The notes below the pieces were generated by a model. That model was not told the origin of the DNA. It worked only from the letters and a program-made list of their open reading frames with translations, and did not search any database. A stretch of DNA of 64,000 nucleotides. It comes from Stomoxys calcitrans (Eukaryota > Arthropoda > Insecta > Diptera > Muscidae). Location: contig NC_081552.1 in assembly GCF_963082655.1 (NCBI RefSeq), positions 71,490,707-71,554,706 of the forward strand. The letters are read 5' to 3'. Numbering within the stretch: position 1 is the first letter of the stretch; the number at the start of each line of letters is the position of its first letter. Of this stretch, positions 47,501 through 53,699 are shown in pieces. Position numbers and translations under genes: made by a program.

Positions 47501-48304
47501 TAGAAAAATTTACGAAAATTTCATTAGGAAATTTTGCAAAAATTTCAATTTCTACATGAAATTTTGCGAAAATTTCATTTCTATTGGAAATTTTATCATT
47601 ATGTCATTTCTATAGGAAATTTTCCAAAAATTTCAATTCTATACGAAATTTTCCGGAAATTTATAAAATTTTGCGGAAATTTTATTTCTATAGGAAATTT
47701 TTTTCGAAATTTTATTTCTATAGGAAATTTGTCATTTTATTTCTGTGGGATATTTTGTCAAAATTTCATTTTAATGGGAAATTTTTCCAAATTTTATTTT
47801 TAGTGAAATTTTGTCAAATTTTCATTTCTATAGAAAATTTTGGCAAAATTTCACGTCTATGTCAAACTTATTTTTTTTTTTTGGAAGTGTTGTCAAAATT
47901 TCATTTAATTTTACAGGAAATTTTGTCAAAATTTAATTCCTTTGGAAAATTTTGTAAAATTTTTTTGTTTCTAAGATTTTTTTTCATTTCTATAATAAAC
48001 TTTTTGTTAAAGTTTCATGGAGTCTAAAAAATGCATCTCTAACTGACTCCTATCCACTTGTGTCACCTTTTGTTTGTTTTGGAAATGCTGCTCTACATAC
48101 AAGTTCTGTTAGAATTTAAATTTTCTTTTTTGTTTGTACAATGCTCTTTAGCGTGATAAAGTCTTCTTTTATCTCATGGAGAAAGGTGTTAACATTTGAA
48201 AACATAACAAAAACTCACCTCTATATCGTAGACTTTGGCTGAACGTATGTACCGCAAAAAGCCATCCGTTCGCTCTGTGGCCACTGTAAAAACTTTGACT
48301 TTAG
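26422..48304 (-). CDS. Plod: Plod, procollagen lysyl hydroxylase/glycosyltransferase, N-terminal half (6 exons seen)
   Basis: Minus-strand exons 48304-48219, 36478-36339, 36272-35741, 35674-35421, 26694-26593 and 26537-26422 join through consistent phases and GT..AG introns into 410 uninterrupted residues. They cover the GT domain ([11 protein letters not shown] start; TDSYDV metal-binding motif; [15 protein letters not shown] with the family's conserved His) and the accessory GT-like domain ([33 protein letters not shown]). The animal enzyme works in the ER, hydroxylating collagen lysines and, in LH3-type members, adding galactose and glucose. The family length is about 720 residues, so roughly 300 are missing, including the C-terminal Fe(II)/2-oxoglutarate dioxygenase. 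The signal-peptide exon is also missing. I found neither by eye; they probably lie beyond the window or inside unrecognised introns. Introns of 11.7 and 8.7 kb hold most of the mobile DNA here. Confidence 0.9.
26593..26694 (-). CDS. Plod: Plod exon: accessory domain DADT motif
   Basis: 102 nt completing the Val codon, then [19 protein letters not shown] and [14 protein letters not shown] (last codon split). It lies 8.7 kb from the previous exon. Confidence 0.88.
26926..27151. mobile_element. mariner-derived MITE, 226 bp
   Basis: Terminal inverted repeats start TTGGGTTGCCCAAAAAGTAA and end in the complement, flanked by TA. The interior (TTCACAGCTTGTGACTCTGT, AGCTTGCTTTAGAAAAAAAG) is non-coding. 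The part near the right end, ATTTTTATTAAAAATACATTT, resembles sequence next to the mariner transposase fragment at 53700-53945, so it is a deletion derivative of that mariner. Confidence 0.85.
27380..28035 (+). repeat. mini-me-like internal repeats in a Plod intron
   Basis: Three to four units containing GCCATATAGACCGATCTCCC, GATATAGGGTATTGAGCCC and ATTTTTCATCCGATTT. A short inverted piece follows at 27905-28035 (GATCTGGACCTCACTTC). Both termini are missing. Confidence 0.7.
28048..28366 (+). mobile_element. SINE family A with 11-bp target duplication
   Basis: TCGTAGCGCAGAGGTTAGC, GAGTTCGAAACC and the family body are flanked by GGATGAAAAAT (28037-28047 and 28367-28377). Inserted into a mini-me-like repeat in the Plod intron. 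Confidence 0.8.
28385..29035. other. Plod intron sequence, no gene; small tandem duplications
   Basis: Two short direct repeats: TGTGGCATCATGGTACAAT twice near 28632-28670, and GATTATGTGTGGCATATCG twice near 28780-28825. No coding potential seen. Confidence 0.45.
29040..29235. repeat. AT-rich palindromic repeat (ATCCAATTATAT type)
   Basis: Repeated, partly self-complementary words such as AGATCCAATTATAT, ATATAATTTGATCC and ATCTAATTGGATCT. The same vocabulary recurs at 32915-32966, 33185-33227 and 33437-33590. Confidence 0.5.
29240..30450. other. Plod intron, no gene recognised
   Basis: AT-rich. The open frame at 29882-30256 is Phe/Lys/Ile-rich and looks compositional. A direct repeat TTTTCACACAAATTGTGCCAG occurs twice near 29818-29866. 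Confidence 0.35.
30455..31120 (+). repeat. Mixed repeat fragments
   Basis: Begins with ACTAGCTGGCCCGGTGCGCT and TCGCTACATAAT, a phrase typical of the end of a widespread insect repeat. 'CTCAAATACC'-type units follow (30780-30990), then a mini-me-like piece (TATAAACCGATCTTCTTTTG) interrupted near 31122 by a CAACAA-tail fragment (31123-31225, minus). Confidence 0.5.
31311..32671 (-). pseudogene. I-like LINE, RT with YADD plus decayed RNase H
   Basis: Minus strand from 32671: [13 protein letters not shown] (palm motif), [28 protein letters not shown] (catalytic YADD intact), then a frameshift near 32290 into [14 protein letters not shown] and [13 protein letters not shown]. RNase-H-like fragments run on to about 31311. 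The RT catalytic residues survive, but frameshifts, a missing N-terminus and a broken RNase H make it dead. It is 5'-truncated at about 32675. Host location: Plod intron. Confidence 0.8.
32967..33184. mobile_element. mariner-derived MITE, left end truncated
   Basis: Reverse orientation relative to 26926-27151. The right terminus TTACTTTTTGGGCAACCCAA is intact, while the left begins at ATTGCGGATTTTTT without its outer 20 bp. Inserted in the AT-rich palindromic repeat. Confidence 0.8.
33228..33436 (-). mobile_element. SINE family A, truncated
   Basis: The minus-strand body contains CCTCCTAATGCTGGCAACAT, CACTTCGGCACGCCGTTCGG and TGTTCCTTAGTGGAACGTTC; the tRNA head is missing. It sits inside the AT palindromic repeat, whose two flanks are 33185-33227 and 33437-33590. 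Confidence 0.75.
33590..35050 (+). repeat. mini-me-like element, near complete, containing a MITE
   Basis: The start TTTTTATACCCACCACCGAA and GGATGGGGGTATATTCATTT is followed by (TA)n at about 33690 and (GTCC/GTCT)n at about 33728. Six or so internal units with GCCATATAGACCGATCTGCC come next, and it ends with TTTCCGAGGTGGTGGGTATC. CCCACCACC and GGTGGTGGG at the ends are inverted. A MITE interrupts one unit at 34182-34419. Confidence 0.85.
34182..34419. mobile_element. mariner-derived MITE, 238 bp, nested
   Basis: Complete terminal inverted repeats (TTGGGTTGCCCAAAAAGTAA and complement) with TA duplication. It splits the phrase GCCATATAGATCGATC of the surrounding mini-me-like unit, so the MITE arrived later. 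Confidence 0.88.
35421..35674 (-). CDS. Plod: Plod exon: linker into the accessory GT-like domain
   Basis: 254 nt: [16 protein letters not shown], then [14 protein letters not shown] and [13 protein letters not shown]. The acceptor is TTTGCAG and the donor GT|GTAAGT, phase 2. Confidence 0.9.
35741..36272 (-). CDS. Plod: Plod exon: core of the GT domain
   Basis: 532 nt, 177 codons after the split Ser: [38 protein letters not shown], then [25 protein letters not shown] and [14 protein letters not shown]. The Asp pair in TDSYDV and the HGNG His correspond to the Mn and UDP-sugar site of LH3. Confidence 0.92.
36339..36478 (-). CDS. Plod: Plod exon: GT domain up to the TDS metal motif
   Basis: 140 nt: [15 protein letters not shown], then [13 protein letters not shown] and DTLIMFTD plus two bases of a Ser codon. 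The acceptor is ATGTTTTAG and the donor CAG|GTAAGC. Confidence 0.9.
36540..37550. other. Plod large intron, unique-looking part
   Basis: No gene. AT-rich, with homopolymer runs (T near 36900). No copies of the window's repeat families were recognised. Confidence 0.4.
37555..37670 (-). mobile_element. SINE family B fragment
   Basis: The minus strand carries GCCTTTAAATAACCATCGGC, GATCGCTCCTATGGGCCGGA and GAGGATTGCTATCTCTACC. Just to its right, 37755-37880 carries two similar ATGGGCCGGT-ended segments about 100 bp apart. Confidence 0.6.
37953..38190 (-). mobile_element. SINE family A with tRNA head and target duplication
   Basis: The minus-strand B box GGGTTCAAACCCCGGCG and the head TGGTGCAGAGATTAGCATG are present. 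Flanks CTCAGTTTGCTCTCTAA (near 37920) and CTCAGTTTGCTGTCTAA (near 38189) form a direct repeat with one mismatch. Confidence 0.75.
38211..38380 (-). mobile_element. SINE family A, internally deleted
   Basis: The minus strand has GGAGGCCACCGTAGCGTAG, GGTTCGAAGTCTGGCGAG and a shortened body ending GATTCAAGTAAGG-like sequence. It directly neighbours the preceding copy. Confidence 0.7.
38640..40393 (-). pseudogene. Jockey/CR1-superfamily LINE, RT largely open, 5'-truncated
   Basis: Minus strand from 40393: pre-RT linker ([14 protein letters not shown]), then [54 protein letters not shown] and [15 protein letters not shown] (catalytic YADD), a 278-residue open frame at 39998-39162. After a frameshift come [20 protein letters not shown] and a Cys/His C-terminus near 38830-38760 ([20 protein letters not shown]). 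It ends with a stop and an ACTACTACAACAACAAC tail. The endonuclease is missing. Located in the Plod large intron; its relative at 23490-25025 is more decayed. Confidence 0.85.
40393..40565 (+). pseudogene. 3' end of the same LINE family, opposite orientation
   Basis: CCCGATTGTAAACAGGGACC, TTTAACTGCCCGGCCAGACC and CAACAGAATCAAGCAGACG, then a CTACAACAACAACAACAACC tail, match the reverse complement of 38655-38825 over about 165 bp. It abuts the 5' truncation point of the minus-strand copy, so both 3' tails point outward. Confidence 0.8.
40565..40650 (-). repeat. CAACAA-family fragment
   Basis: GGCCGCCAGTTGTACGTACC, GGATTGATCCGATAAAGTCC and TTCATCGGCAAGGATTC correspond to the fragment at 31130-31220 in opposite orientation. 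Confidence 0.5.
40770..40930 (+). repeat. mini-me-like unit, isolated
   Basis: CCTATAGAGGGCGCAATTTT, CATCCGATTAGGCTAACAT and TATATAAATCGATCTCCTG form one diverged unit. A tetramer-like ATCGATAGT cluster near 40964-41030 follows. Confidence 0.5.
41035..41690. other. Probable decayed transposon, not identified
   Basis: Opens with a CAACAA-tail piece (AAGGGCTGCCGCTTCAATG, then GCTACAACAACAACGA at 41070-41085). The following 600 bp has moderately GC-balanced composition and short broken frames, but I recognise no domain. Confidence 0.35.
41900..42880 (+). pseudogene. Decayed LINE with RNase-H-type 3' end
   Basis: [15 protein letters not shown] (an RT YADD box with Thr for Ala), then scrambled sequence. 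Near 42600-42790 a C-terminal segment reads [14 protein letters not shown] and [10 protein letters not shown], then a Cys-rich end; LINEs with RNase H often end in a similar GVLTGHC motif. A GGTAACCTGCGATGG segment is duplicated at about 42228 and 42340. Dead. Confidence 0.6.
42962..43231 (+). pseudogene. Possible terminal exon or gene relic, unidentified
   Basis: An 89-residue open frame to a stop at 43229-43231 follows a good acceptor (TTAATTTCTTTTTAG, AG at 42960-42961). It reads [20 protein letters not shown], then [19 protein letters not shown] and [20 protein letters not shown]. The composition looks more protein-like than its AT-rich surroundings, but I recognise no family and saw no partner exon on the plus strand. 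It could be a nested gene inside the Plod intron or a retrocopy end. Confidence 0.3.
44620..45260. repeat. 29-bp-period AT-rich satellite, block 1
   Basis: About 20 degenerate copies of a unit reading GGAAATTTTGTCAAAATTTC plus ATTTCTATA. A 29-nt step is seen directly, for example 44841 to 44870. Each consensus unit contains the 19-bp perfect odd palindrome GAAATTTTG-T-CAAAATTTC. A short outlying patch is at 43240-43430. Confidence 0.85.
45280..45390 (+). repeat. Interspersed repeat 'GTCTTAAAATC..TTTAGACCATTG', copy 1
   Basis: TTAGGTCTTAAAATCTGATT, GAGATTCCATTGCAGG, CGGCTTTAGACCATTGTTTA. Further copies are at 45690-45895 (longer, with CTACACCACATGCGACGTGC upstream), 43455-43530 and 55580-55790. 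Confidence 0.65.
45690..45895 (+). repeat. Interspersed repeat 'ACACCACATGCGACGTGCC', copy 2
   Basis: TGACCTACACCACATGCGAC, GTGCCTTTCG, a T-rich spacer, GTCTTAAAATCTTATTGAG and CGGCTTTAGACCATTG. The order matches 55580-55790. The 29-bp satellite resumes immediately after it, so the repeat interrupts that satellite. Confidence 0.65.
45895..48020. repeat. 29-bp-period AT-rich satellite, block 2
   Basis: Roughly 70 degenerate units of the same 29-bp repeat as block 1. It includes a larger direct duplication (46861-47211 repeated at 47261-47611, offset exactly 400 bp, about three substitutions seen). Open frames here are periodicity artefacts. It lies in the Plod large intron just 3' of the exon at 48219-48304. 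Confidence 0.85.
48219..48304 (-). CDS. Plod: Plod exon: start of the mature GT domain
   Basis: 86 nt with 2 nt completing a split codon, then 28 codons ([15 protein letters not shown] ... SAKVYDIE). The acceptor is TTTTGCAG and the donor GAG|GTGAG. The preceding exon must supply the start codon and signal peptide. Confidence 0.85.
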
Positions 48305-48309
48305 CTGCA

Positions 48310-48885
48310 AAAACAACAAAAAAAAGCAAATTAGTAAATTGTGAATAACCGCAGAAGTAGCTCTCATATGTAACAAAATTGGTGTGAACGTATGTTTGTA
48401 TATGGACAGATGAACATATATGGCCAAATGGTTTCTATCACCTCTCTTTTAGACCATTTTGGTATTATCTGAATGGTTTAAAGGTAGCATTTAATGATAA
48501 ATCGATTTTTATACCATGCGAGATATACACAAATCTTTTACGACATTTGTTTTAAATTAATGGCAAAAACACGCCAACTGATTGAGAAATAATGCAAATA
48601 CTCCATGGGCTTCCCTGATAAAGCTAGAAGTACTGAATTTTAATGAAGCTTTTGCTATTTTATGCTTAAAATGTTTAATTGTTATATTTGAATAATTAGA
48701 ATTTTGGATTTGAGGATAAAAAAAATCCAATTACGTTTCAAATTATAACAAACTAAATAGTTGAGAGAAAAGAACTGAGGATGAGCTGAATGAAATAGAA
48801 TTTTAAGGAAATATGAAGATTCATAATCGTAGCTTGGTTATGATACGAAAATAACTGCTTTTGATTTAGGCATACTGAATTAGTG
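48310..48885. other. Region upstream of the first seen Plod exon
   Basis: No signal-peptide exon was recognised on the minus strand here. AT-rich with no repeat family. Confidence 0.35.
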
Positions 48886-48887
48886 AT

Positions 48888-49120
48888 GTGCGCGTGAGTG
48901 ATTGTCCACACACGATGACGCACGCTCACGAGGAAAAATTTTACTCACATTCACGCACGCCCACGAGACTAAAATTTAACCCACGCACGACTTACGAAAC
49001 ACTCACGAAACAATCAAGACTCACAAGAAACTCGCGAGGCACGAGAAAATCACGACTCACGAGACAATCACGAAACACTCACGTCTCACGAAAAACTCAC
49101 TATTCACGGTTAAAGAAATA
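48888..49120. repeat. CACGA-rich repeat, left arm
   Basis: A dense run of CTCACGA, CACGAGA and CACGAAACA words: about 25 CACGA or CACGC motifs in 230 bp, all in one direction. The right-hand counterpart at 50960-51140 carries the complementary words (CGTGAGT, TCGTGAT). Confidence 0.8.
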
Positions 49121-49187
49121 TTTTTCCATGAAGCGAATAAAAATTGTTTCCATGCGTCTCAAATAATACTTACTTTACTTTAATTGG

Positions 49188-50806
49188 CTACGACAGAATA
49201 TTTGTTCCACTAGCCGAACGTAGAATAGCGTTCCAAGCGCCTCGATCTTCTGCGCTCATTTTAAAATCTCTGACACTAAGTTTCGTGGTGTCTCCCACAA
49301 ATTGATCTTTCCGTCGGGCTTTTGGTCTTCCCGGTTTGCGTGTACCACCGTGTTTGCCTTCAAAAGACTTCTTTGCTGCAGCTTCTTCATCCATTCTGAC
49401 AACATGACCTAGCTAACGCAGCCGATGTATTTTGATGCGTGTAACTATGCTATCGTCGTCATACAGCTCGTGGTTCATACGTCGCCTATATTCTCCGTTA
49501 ACGCAAACTGGTCCATATATTTTACGAAGAATCTTTCTCTCAAATACTCCAAGCACTGCCTCATCTGCCTTCACAAGTACCCATGCTTCAGAACCATATA
49601 ACAGCACGGGTAGTATCAGTGTCTTGTATAGTGTAATCTTCGTCTGTCGAGAGGTGGCCTTGTTTCTAAACTGCTTACTTAGTCGAAAGTAGCATCTGTT
49701 TGCCAGTATTATTCTTCGCTTAGTCTCAAAACTGGTATCATTCGTTTCGGTTACGGCAGTGCCGAGGTAGATAAAGTTACTGACTGTCTCAAAGTTGTGG
49801 TTTCCAACTTTCTCCATTTTCGTTATCTGATCGGTTGCGCAAGGCTTTTTGGGAGTTGAAACCATCCATTTCGTCTTATCTCCATTTACTGCAAGACCCA
49901 TTTTCACTGACTCTCTTTCAATTCTTTCAAAGGCTGCAGTTACTACATCCGGTGACCGACCTATGATATCGATGTTGTCGGCATAGGCGAGTAGCATGTG
50001 TTCTCTTGTGATAAGTGTGCCATATCTATTCACATCTGCATCTCGTATAATCTTCTCCAGCAGGATGTTAAAGAGATCACACTATAGGCTGTCTCCTTGT
50101 CTGAAACCTCGTTTGGTGTTAAATGGTTCCGAAAGATTCTTTCCTATTCTTACTGAGGAACGCGTATCAGCAAGCGTCATCCTGCAGAGTCTTATTAATT
50201 TTGCAGGGATACCAAACTCAGACATGGCTTGAAATACTTTTGAACGTAAAGGAGTATCGAAGGCGGCTTTGTAGTCAACGAAGAGATGGTAGGTGTTGAT
50301 TTGTCCTTCTCGGGTCTTTTCCAGGATTTGGGGCAGTGTGAATATCTGGTGTAGGGTGGATTTACCAGGTCTAAAGCCGCATTGATAGGGCCCAATTATC
50401 TCACTGACTTTAGGTTTCAATCTTTCACACAGTACGCTCGAGAGTATTTTGTATGCGATGGGGAGGAGACTTATTCCTTTGTAGTTGGCACATTCCGTCT
50501 TGTCTCCTTTCTTGTGTACGGGACATAGTATGCTGAGGTTCCAATCATCGGGCATGCGTTCTTCTAGCCAGATTTCGCAGATAAGCTGATGCATACGCCT
50601 TATCAACGTGTCGCCTCCGGCCTTAAATAGTTCAGCGGGTAGCCCGTCGGCTCCTGCTGCCTTATTGTTCTTTAGTCGGGTCACGGGAGGTAAACATTCT
50701 ATACCATCATCAGGGATTGGTTCTGCGGCATCCTCTTCGCCGCCAACATCGGACACTAGCAGTTGGGTAAAATGTTCTTTTTTCTCAAATAATACAGCAT
50801 GCAAAA
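49188..50806 (-). pseudogene. RTE-clade LINE, 5'-truncated and inactivated
   Basis: Minus strand from 50804: KNNKAAGADGLPAELFK, CPVHKKGDKTECANYKGISL, GPYQCGFRPGKSTLHQIF, FVDYKAAFDTPLRSK and KRGFRQGDSL, then an in-frame stop at about 50082-50084. After it, 50033-49413 gives LLAYADNIDIIGRSPD, VNGDKTKWM and NFIYLGTAV. The C-terminus at 49394-49188 (GRPKARRKDQFVGDT) follows a frameshift. The RTE pattern (no RNase H, AYADDIDII box) is clear, but the second catalytic Asp is Asn here. The endonuclease is absent. Inserted between the two arms of the CACGA repeat. Confidence 0.85.
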
Positions 50807-50959
50807 TTAATGTATGTATAAAATGTATCAGCCCTGCATAACCAGTTATTTGATCTTTTCATTTTTATGTGTCAGTAAACAGTTTCGTACGTTAAAATAC
50901 CATATGATCTGATAGCAGGCAAAAAAAATTGTTTTTCGTTATTTTTTAAACTTTAGTCG

Positions 50960-51140
50960 TAATTTTCTCGCGAGTCGTGAGTGTCTTGTGAGTCGTGATT
51001 TTCTCGTGAGCTTGATTTCACTCACTCACGCACGAAGAATTTTAATTCAATCAGGGTCACGCACGATCACGTGATTGGATTTGGATTTCACTCACGAATC
51101 ATGAGTCTCACGCGTGACACGACAGCTCTCATGCACACTT
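50960..51140. repeat. CACGA-rich repeat, right arm (inverted)
   Basis: TCTCGCGAGTCGTGAGTG, GTGAGTCGTGATTTTCTCG, CACTCACTCACGCACGAAG and ATCACGTGATTGG. Reverse-complemented, the inner part repeats the left arm's AAAATCACGACTCACGAGAC phrase. Confidence 0.75.
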
Positions 51141-51329
51141 CTATACTGAATATAGTATCACCTAGACATATAGATGCAAAGATGTTACAAAAACTAGGGT
51201 GAAAAATAAGGCTGCATATTTGACATTTGATAATTATATACGAAGGTTTCTCAAGCCACGCCTTTGTTTGTTTCAATGCTGCATCTTATTAAACCGACTT
51301 AAAAACGAAAACATATTTGTGCATATTTA

Positions 51330-51615
51330 TACCCTACACCACTACTGTGGTACAGGGTATTATAATTTAGTGCATTTGTTTGTAACACCCAGAAGGAAGA
51401 GAGGTAGACCCATTGATAAGGATACCAATCGACTCAGAATCACTTTCTAATTCGATTGAGCTATGTCCGTCTGTCAATGTTAATTTGTGTACAATCTACA
51501 GATCGCAATTTTCATCCGAACGTCTTCAAGTTTGGCACATACATTTTCTTTTGGCGTAGAGCGAAGCCTATTGAAATTGGAAAAAAATCGGTTCAGATTT
51601 GGATATTTGCAAATT
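51330..51615 (+). repeat. 'ATACCCTACACCACTACTGTGG' repeat element fragment
   Basis: TTTATACCCTACACCACTAC, TGTGGTACAGGGTATTATAA (an imperfect hairpin), CTATGTCCGTCTGTC and GCAATTTTCATCCGAACGTC. It resembles the mini-me plan (hairpin start, GTCY core). It continues on the far side of a SINE to about 52055. Confidence 0.6.
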
Positions 51616-51816
51616 GCAAATTTTGCCCATGAACATTCCACTAAGGAACAGGGGCAAACTTCTAACATATCAATGAGTGCACTCCGATTCAAGTTTAAGC
51701 TCAATGATAAGGATAAGCCGAATCCGAACGGTGTGCCGCAGTGCGACACCTCTTTAGAAAGAAGTTTAACATGGCATAGTACCTCACAAATGTTGCCATC
51801 ATTAGGGAGGGGATTT
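51616..51816 (-). mobile_element. SINE family A, truncated
   Basis: The minus-strand body (TGATGGCAACATTTGTGAGG, GTCGCACTGCGGCACACC, TGTTCCTTAGTGGAATGTTC) lacks the tRNA head. Inserted in the preceding repeat. Confidence 0.75.
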
Positions 51817-52057
51817 GCCACTGCAAGCGCATTTATTGACCAATCTTCCCAAAATCTTGTACAATGCTTTCCTCGACGACTACAACAATATCTATAGAAT
51901 TGAGTCCAAATCAGTTCAGATTAAGATATATTTCCCCTATGTATGTTCGTCCGATTTTGAGAAATATTGAAATAATGTGCTCATTTATTAACCGATTTTC
52001 TTATGACTCTTTATATTGCTGCTTAATTTCATACAAATCGTTACAGATTTAGATATA

Positions 52058-53697
52058 CAGCGGTCAAAAAAAGTATTCATCATTCAATGTTTTTTTTTTA
52101 ATAAGTCTACAAAAGACAATTGGAATAAAAACATATTAAACTAATGATGCAGTAGTGCTTGTGTGATATATATGTACACAATTTCATTGTTTTTAAAGAA
52201 AAAAATAGTATTTATTGGAACAAAAAGGGCCATTTTACAGCTGAACACAAAAAATTAAACAAAAAAAGTATTCATCATTGCAAAAAAACAAAAAAATAAA
52301 TAACATAATTTAAAAAAATCAATACTTTGTTATTCGACCACCGCGTCTTATAACTTCTTTTAAACGGTTTGACATCGATTGGACTAATTTAGCGGTTATA
52401 TTTTGGTCTATATTAGTCCATTCCTCCATTATCACCTGTTGCATTTGACTCTTGCTCGAAAAATTGCGCGTTCTCAATTTGCGTTCGAGATGTTCCCAAA
52501 GATGTTCAATTGGGTTCAAGTCGGGACTTTGAGGAGGAGTTTTAATGACTTTGGGGCAGTTATACAGCATCCACATCTTGGTATTTAAAGCAGAATGTTT
52601 GGGGTCATTATCTTGATAATATTGAAAGTTATTACCAAGCCCAAGTTTTACAGCACTATCTTTTAAATTCCTCTTTAAAATGTCAATGTAATACTTATGA
52701 TCCATTACTCCATTAATAATTTCAAGATTTCCCGCTCCTGAAGCCGCCATACACCCCCAAACCATTAAATCACCTCCACCATGTTTTACAGTAGCAACTG
52801 TGTTTCGTTCTTCAAGCTCTGTATTTGGTTTTCTGTACACTATGACCTTTCCATCGCACCCAAAAAGATTAAACTTGCTCTCGTCTGCAAAAATGACTGT
52901 TTTCCAAAATGATTCGGGCTGTTTTACATACATTTTTGCGAAGTTTAGCCTTTTCACTCGGTTTATTTTATTTATAAAGGGCTTCTTACGTGCAGTTCTT
53001 CCTCTGTAACTATGCCTTTTGAGTGTATTTCGAATTGTTTGTGTAGTAACTTCCTTCCCTAAATATTCCATAGTGTTTTTACGAAGAATGGTCGCATTTG
53101 TCTTCGGAGTTTTCTGAACTTGCCGCACTAGCCAACGCACATCTCCAACTGAAAGTGCTTTTGGTCGACCAGATCTTGGTTTATTGTCAACAGTTTTCGT
53201 TTCTGTCCACTTTCTGATGATGGATTGTATAGTAGATCGTGGTCTATTTAATATTTCACTGATAGTTTTTTGAGTTAAACCATTCCTGTGGTGTTTTATT
53301 ATCAAAACTTTTACCTCATCAGAAACCTCGTTTTGCTTACGACCCATTTTGACAAAAACTATATTTTCAATGAAATTAAATATTTGCTGTCAAGGGCAAA
53401 GCCTCCTTTACTAAATAAAACAGAAAAGGGGGATTCCCAAATAATATTTGAATTTGACTTTGATGATAGCACATCAATGATGAATACTTTTTTTGTTCTG
53501 TTTTTGGTGTTATTATATAAAATTGCATTTTTTGCGCTAATTAAATTTATTTTTTGAATTTATTTTAAAACATATTACGAAAAATAAACTATTGCATAAA
53601 ACTGCATTATTTGTTTACTTTAAATTTTCTTCAATTACCCAAAATAAGTGAATTTATTATCAATTTTGCTAATGATGAATACTTTTTTTGACCGCTG
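52058..53697 (-). mobile_element. Tc1-like DNA transposon, copy 1 (1640 bp)
   Basis: Ends CAGCGGTCAAAAAAAGTATT and its complement, flanked by TA (52056-52057 and 53698-53699). Each end has a second internal copy of AAAAAAGTATTCATCATT (near 52262 and, complementary, 53470-53497), giving an inverted/direct-repeat (IR/DR) layout with arms of about 220 bp. One intact transposase ORF is on the minus strand. Confidence 0.93.
52319..53347 (-). CDS. Tc1-like transposase (DD34E), copy 1
   Basis: 342 residues, the usual family length. Residues 1-110 form the bipartite helix-turn-helix DNA-binding region, with a GRPK hook at 60-63 (KPRSGRPKAL). The catalytic triad is D155 (VIFADESKFN), D246 (YYQDNDPKHSA) and E281 (LNPIEHLWEHLE): D246 to E281 leaves 34 residues between. 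It should bind the terminal repeats and cut and paste the element at TA. It differs from copy 2 by Val74, Val131 and Asp193. Asp193 replaces a Gly in the conserved GGGG-LMVWG block and could weaken activity. No stop or frameshift. Confidence 0.93.
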   Translation of the reverse strand: MGRKQNEVSDEVKVLIIKHHRNGLTQKTISEILNRPRSTIQSIIRKWTETKTVDNKPRSGRPKALSVGDVRWLVRQVQKTPKTNATILRKNTMEYLGKEVTTQTIRNTLKRHSYRGRTARKKPFINKINRVKRLNFAKMYVKQPESFWKTVIFADESKFNLFGCDGKVIVYRKPNTELEERNTVATVKHGGGDLMVWGCMAASGAGNLEIINGVMDHKYYIDILKRNLKDSAVKLGLGNNFQYYQDNDPKHSALNTKMWMLYNCPKVIKTPPQSPDLNPIEHLWEHLERKLRTRNFSSKSQMQQVIMEEWTNIDQNITAKLVQSMSNRLKEVIRRGGRITKY

Positions 53698-53699
53698 TA

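Noticed and set aside
46014..48027. Many open frames of 60-147 residues rich in Phe, Lys and Ile
   Set aside because: They arise from the 29-bp satellite. The repeated [15 protein letters not shown] pattern appears in all frames because 29 is not a multiple of 3.
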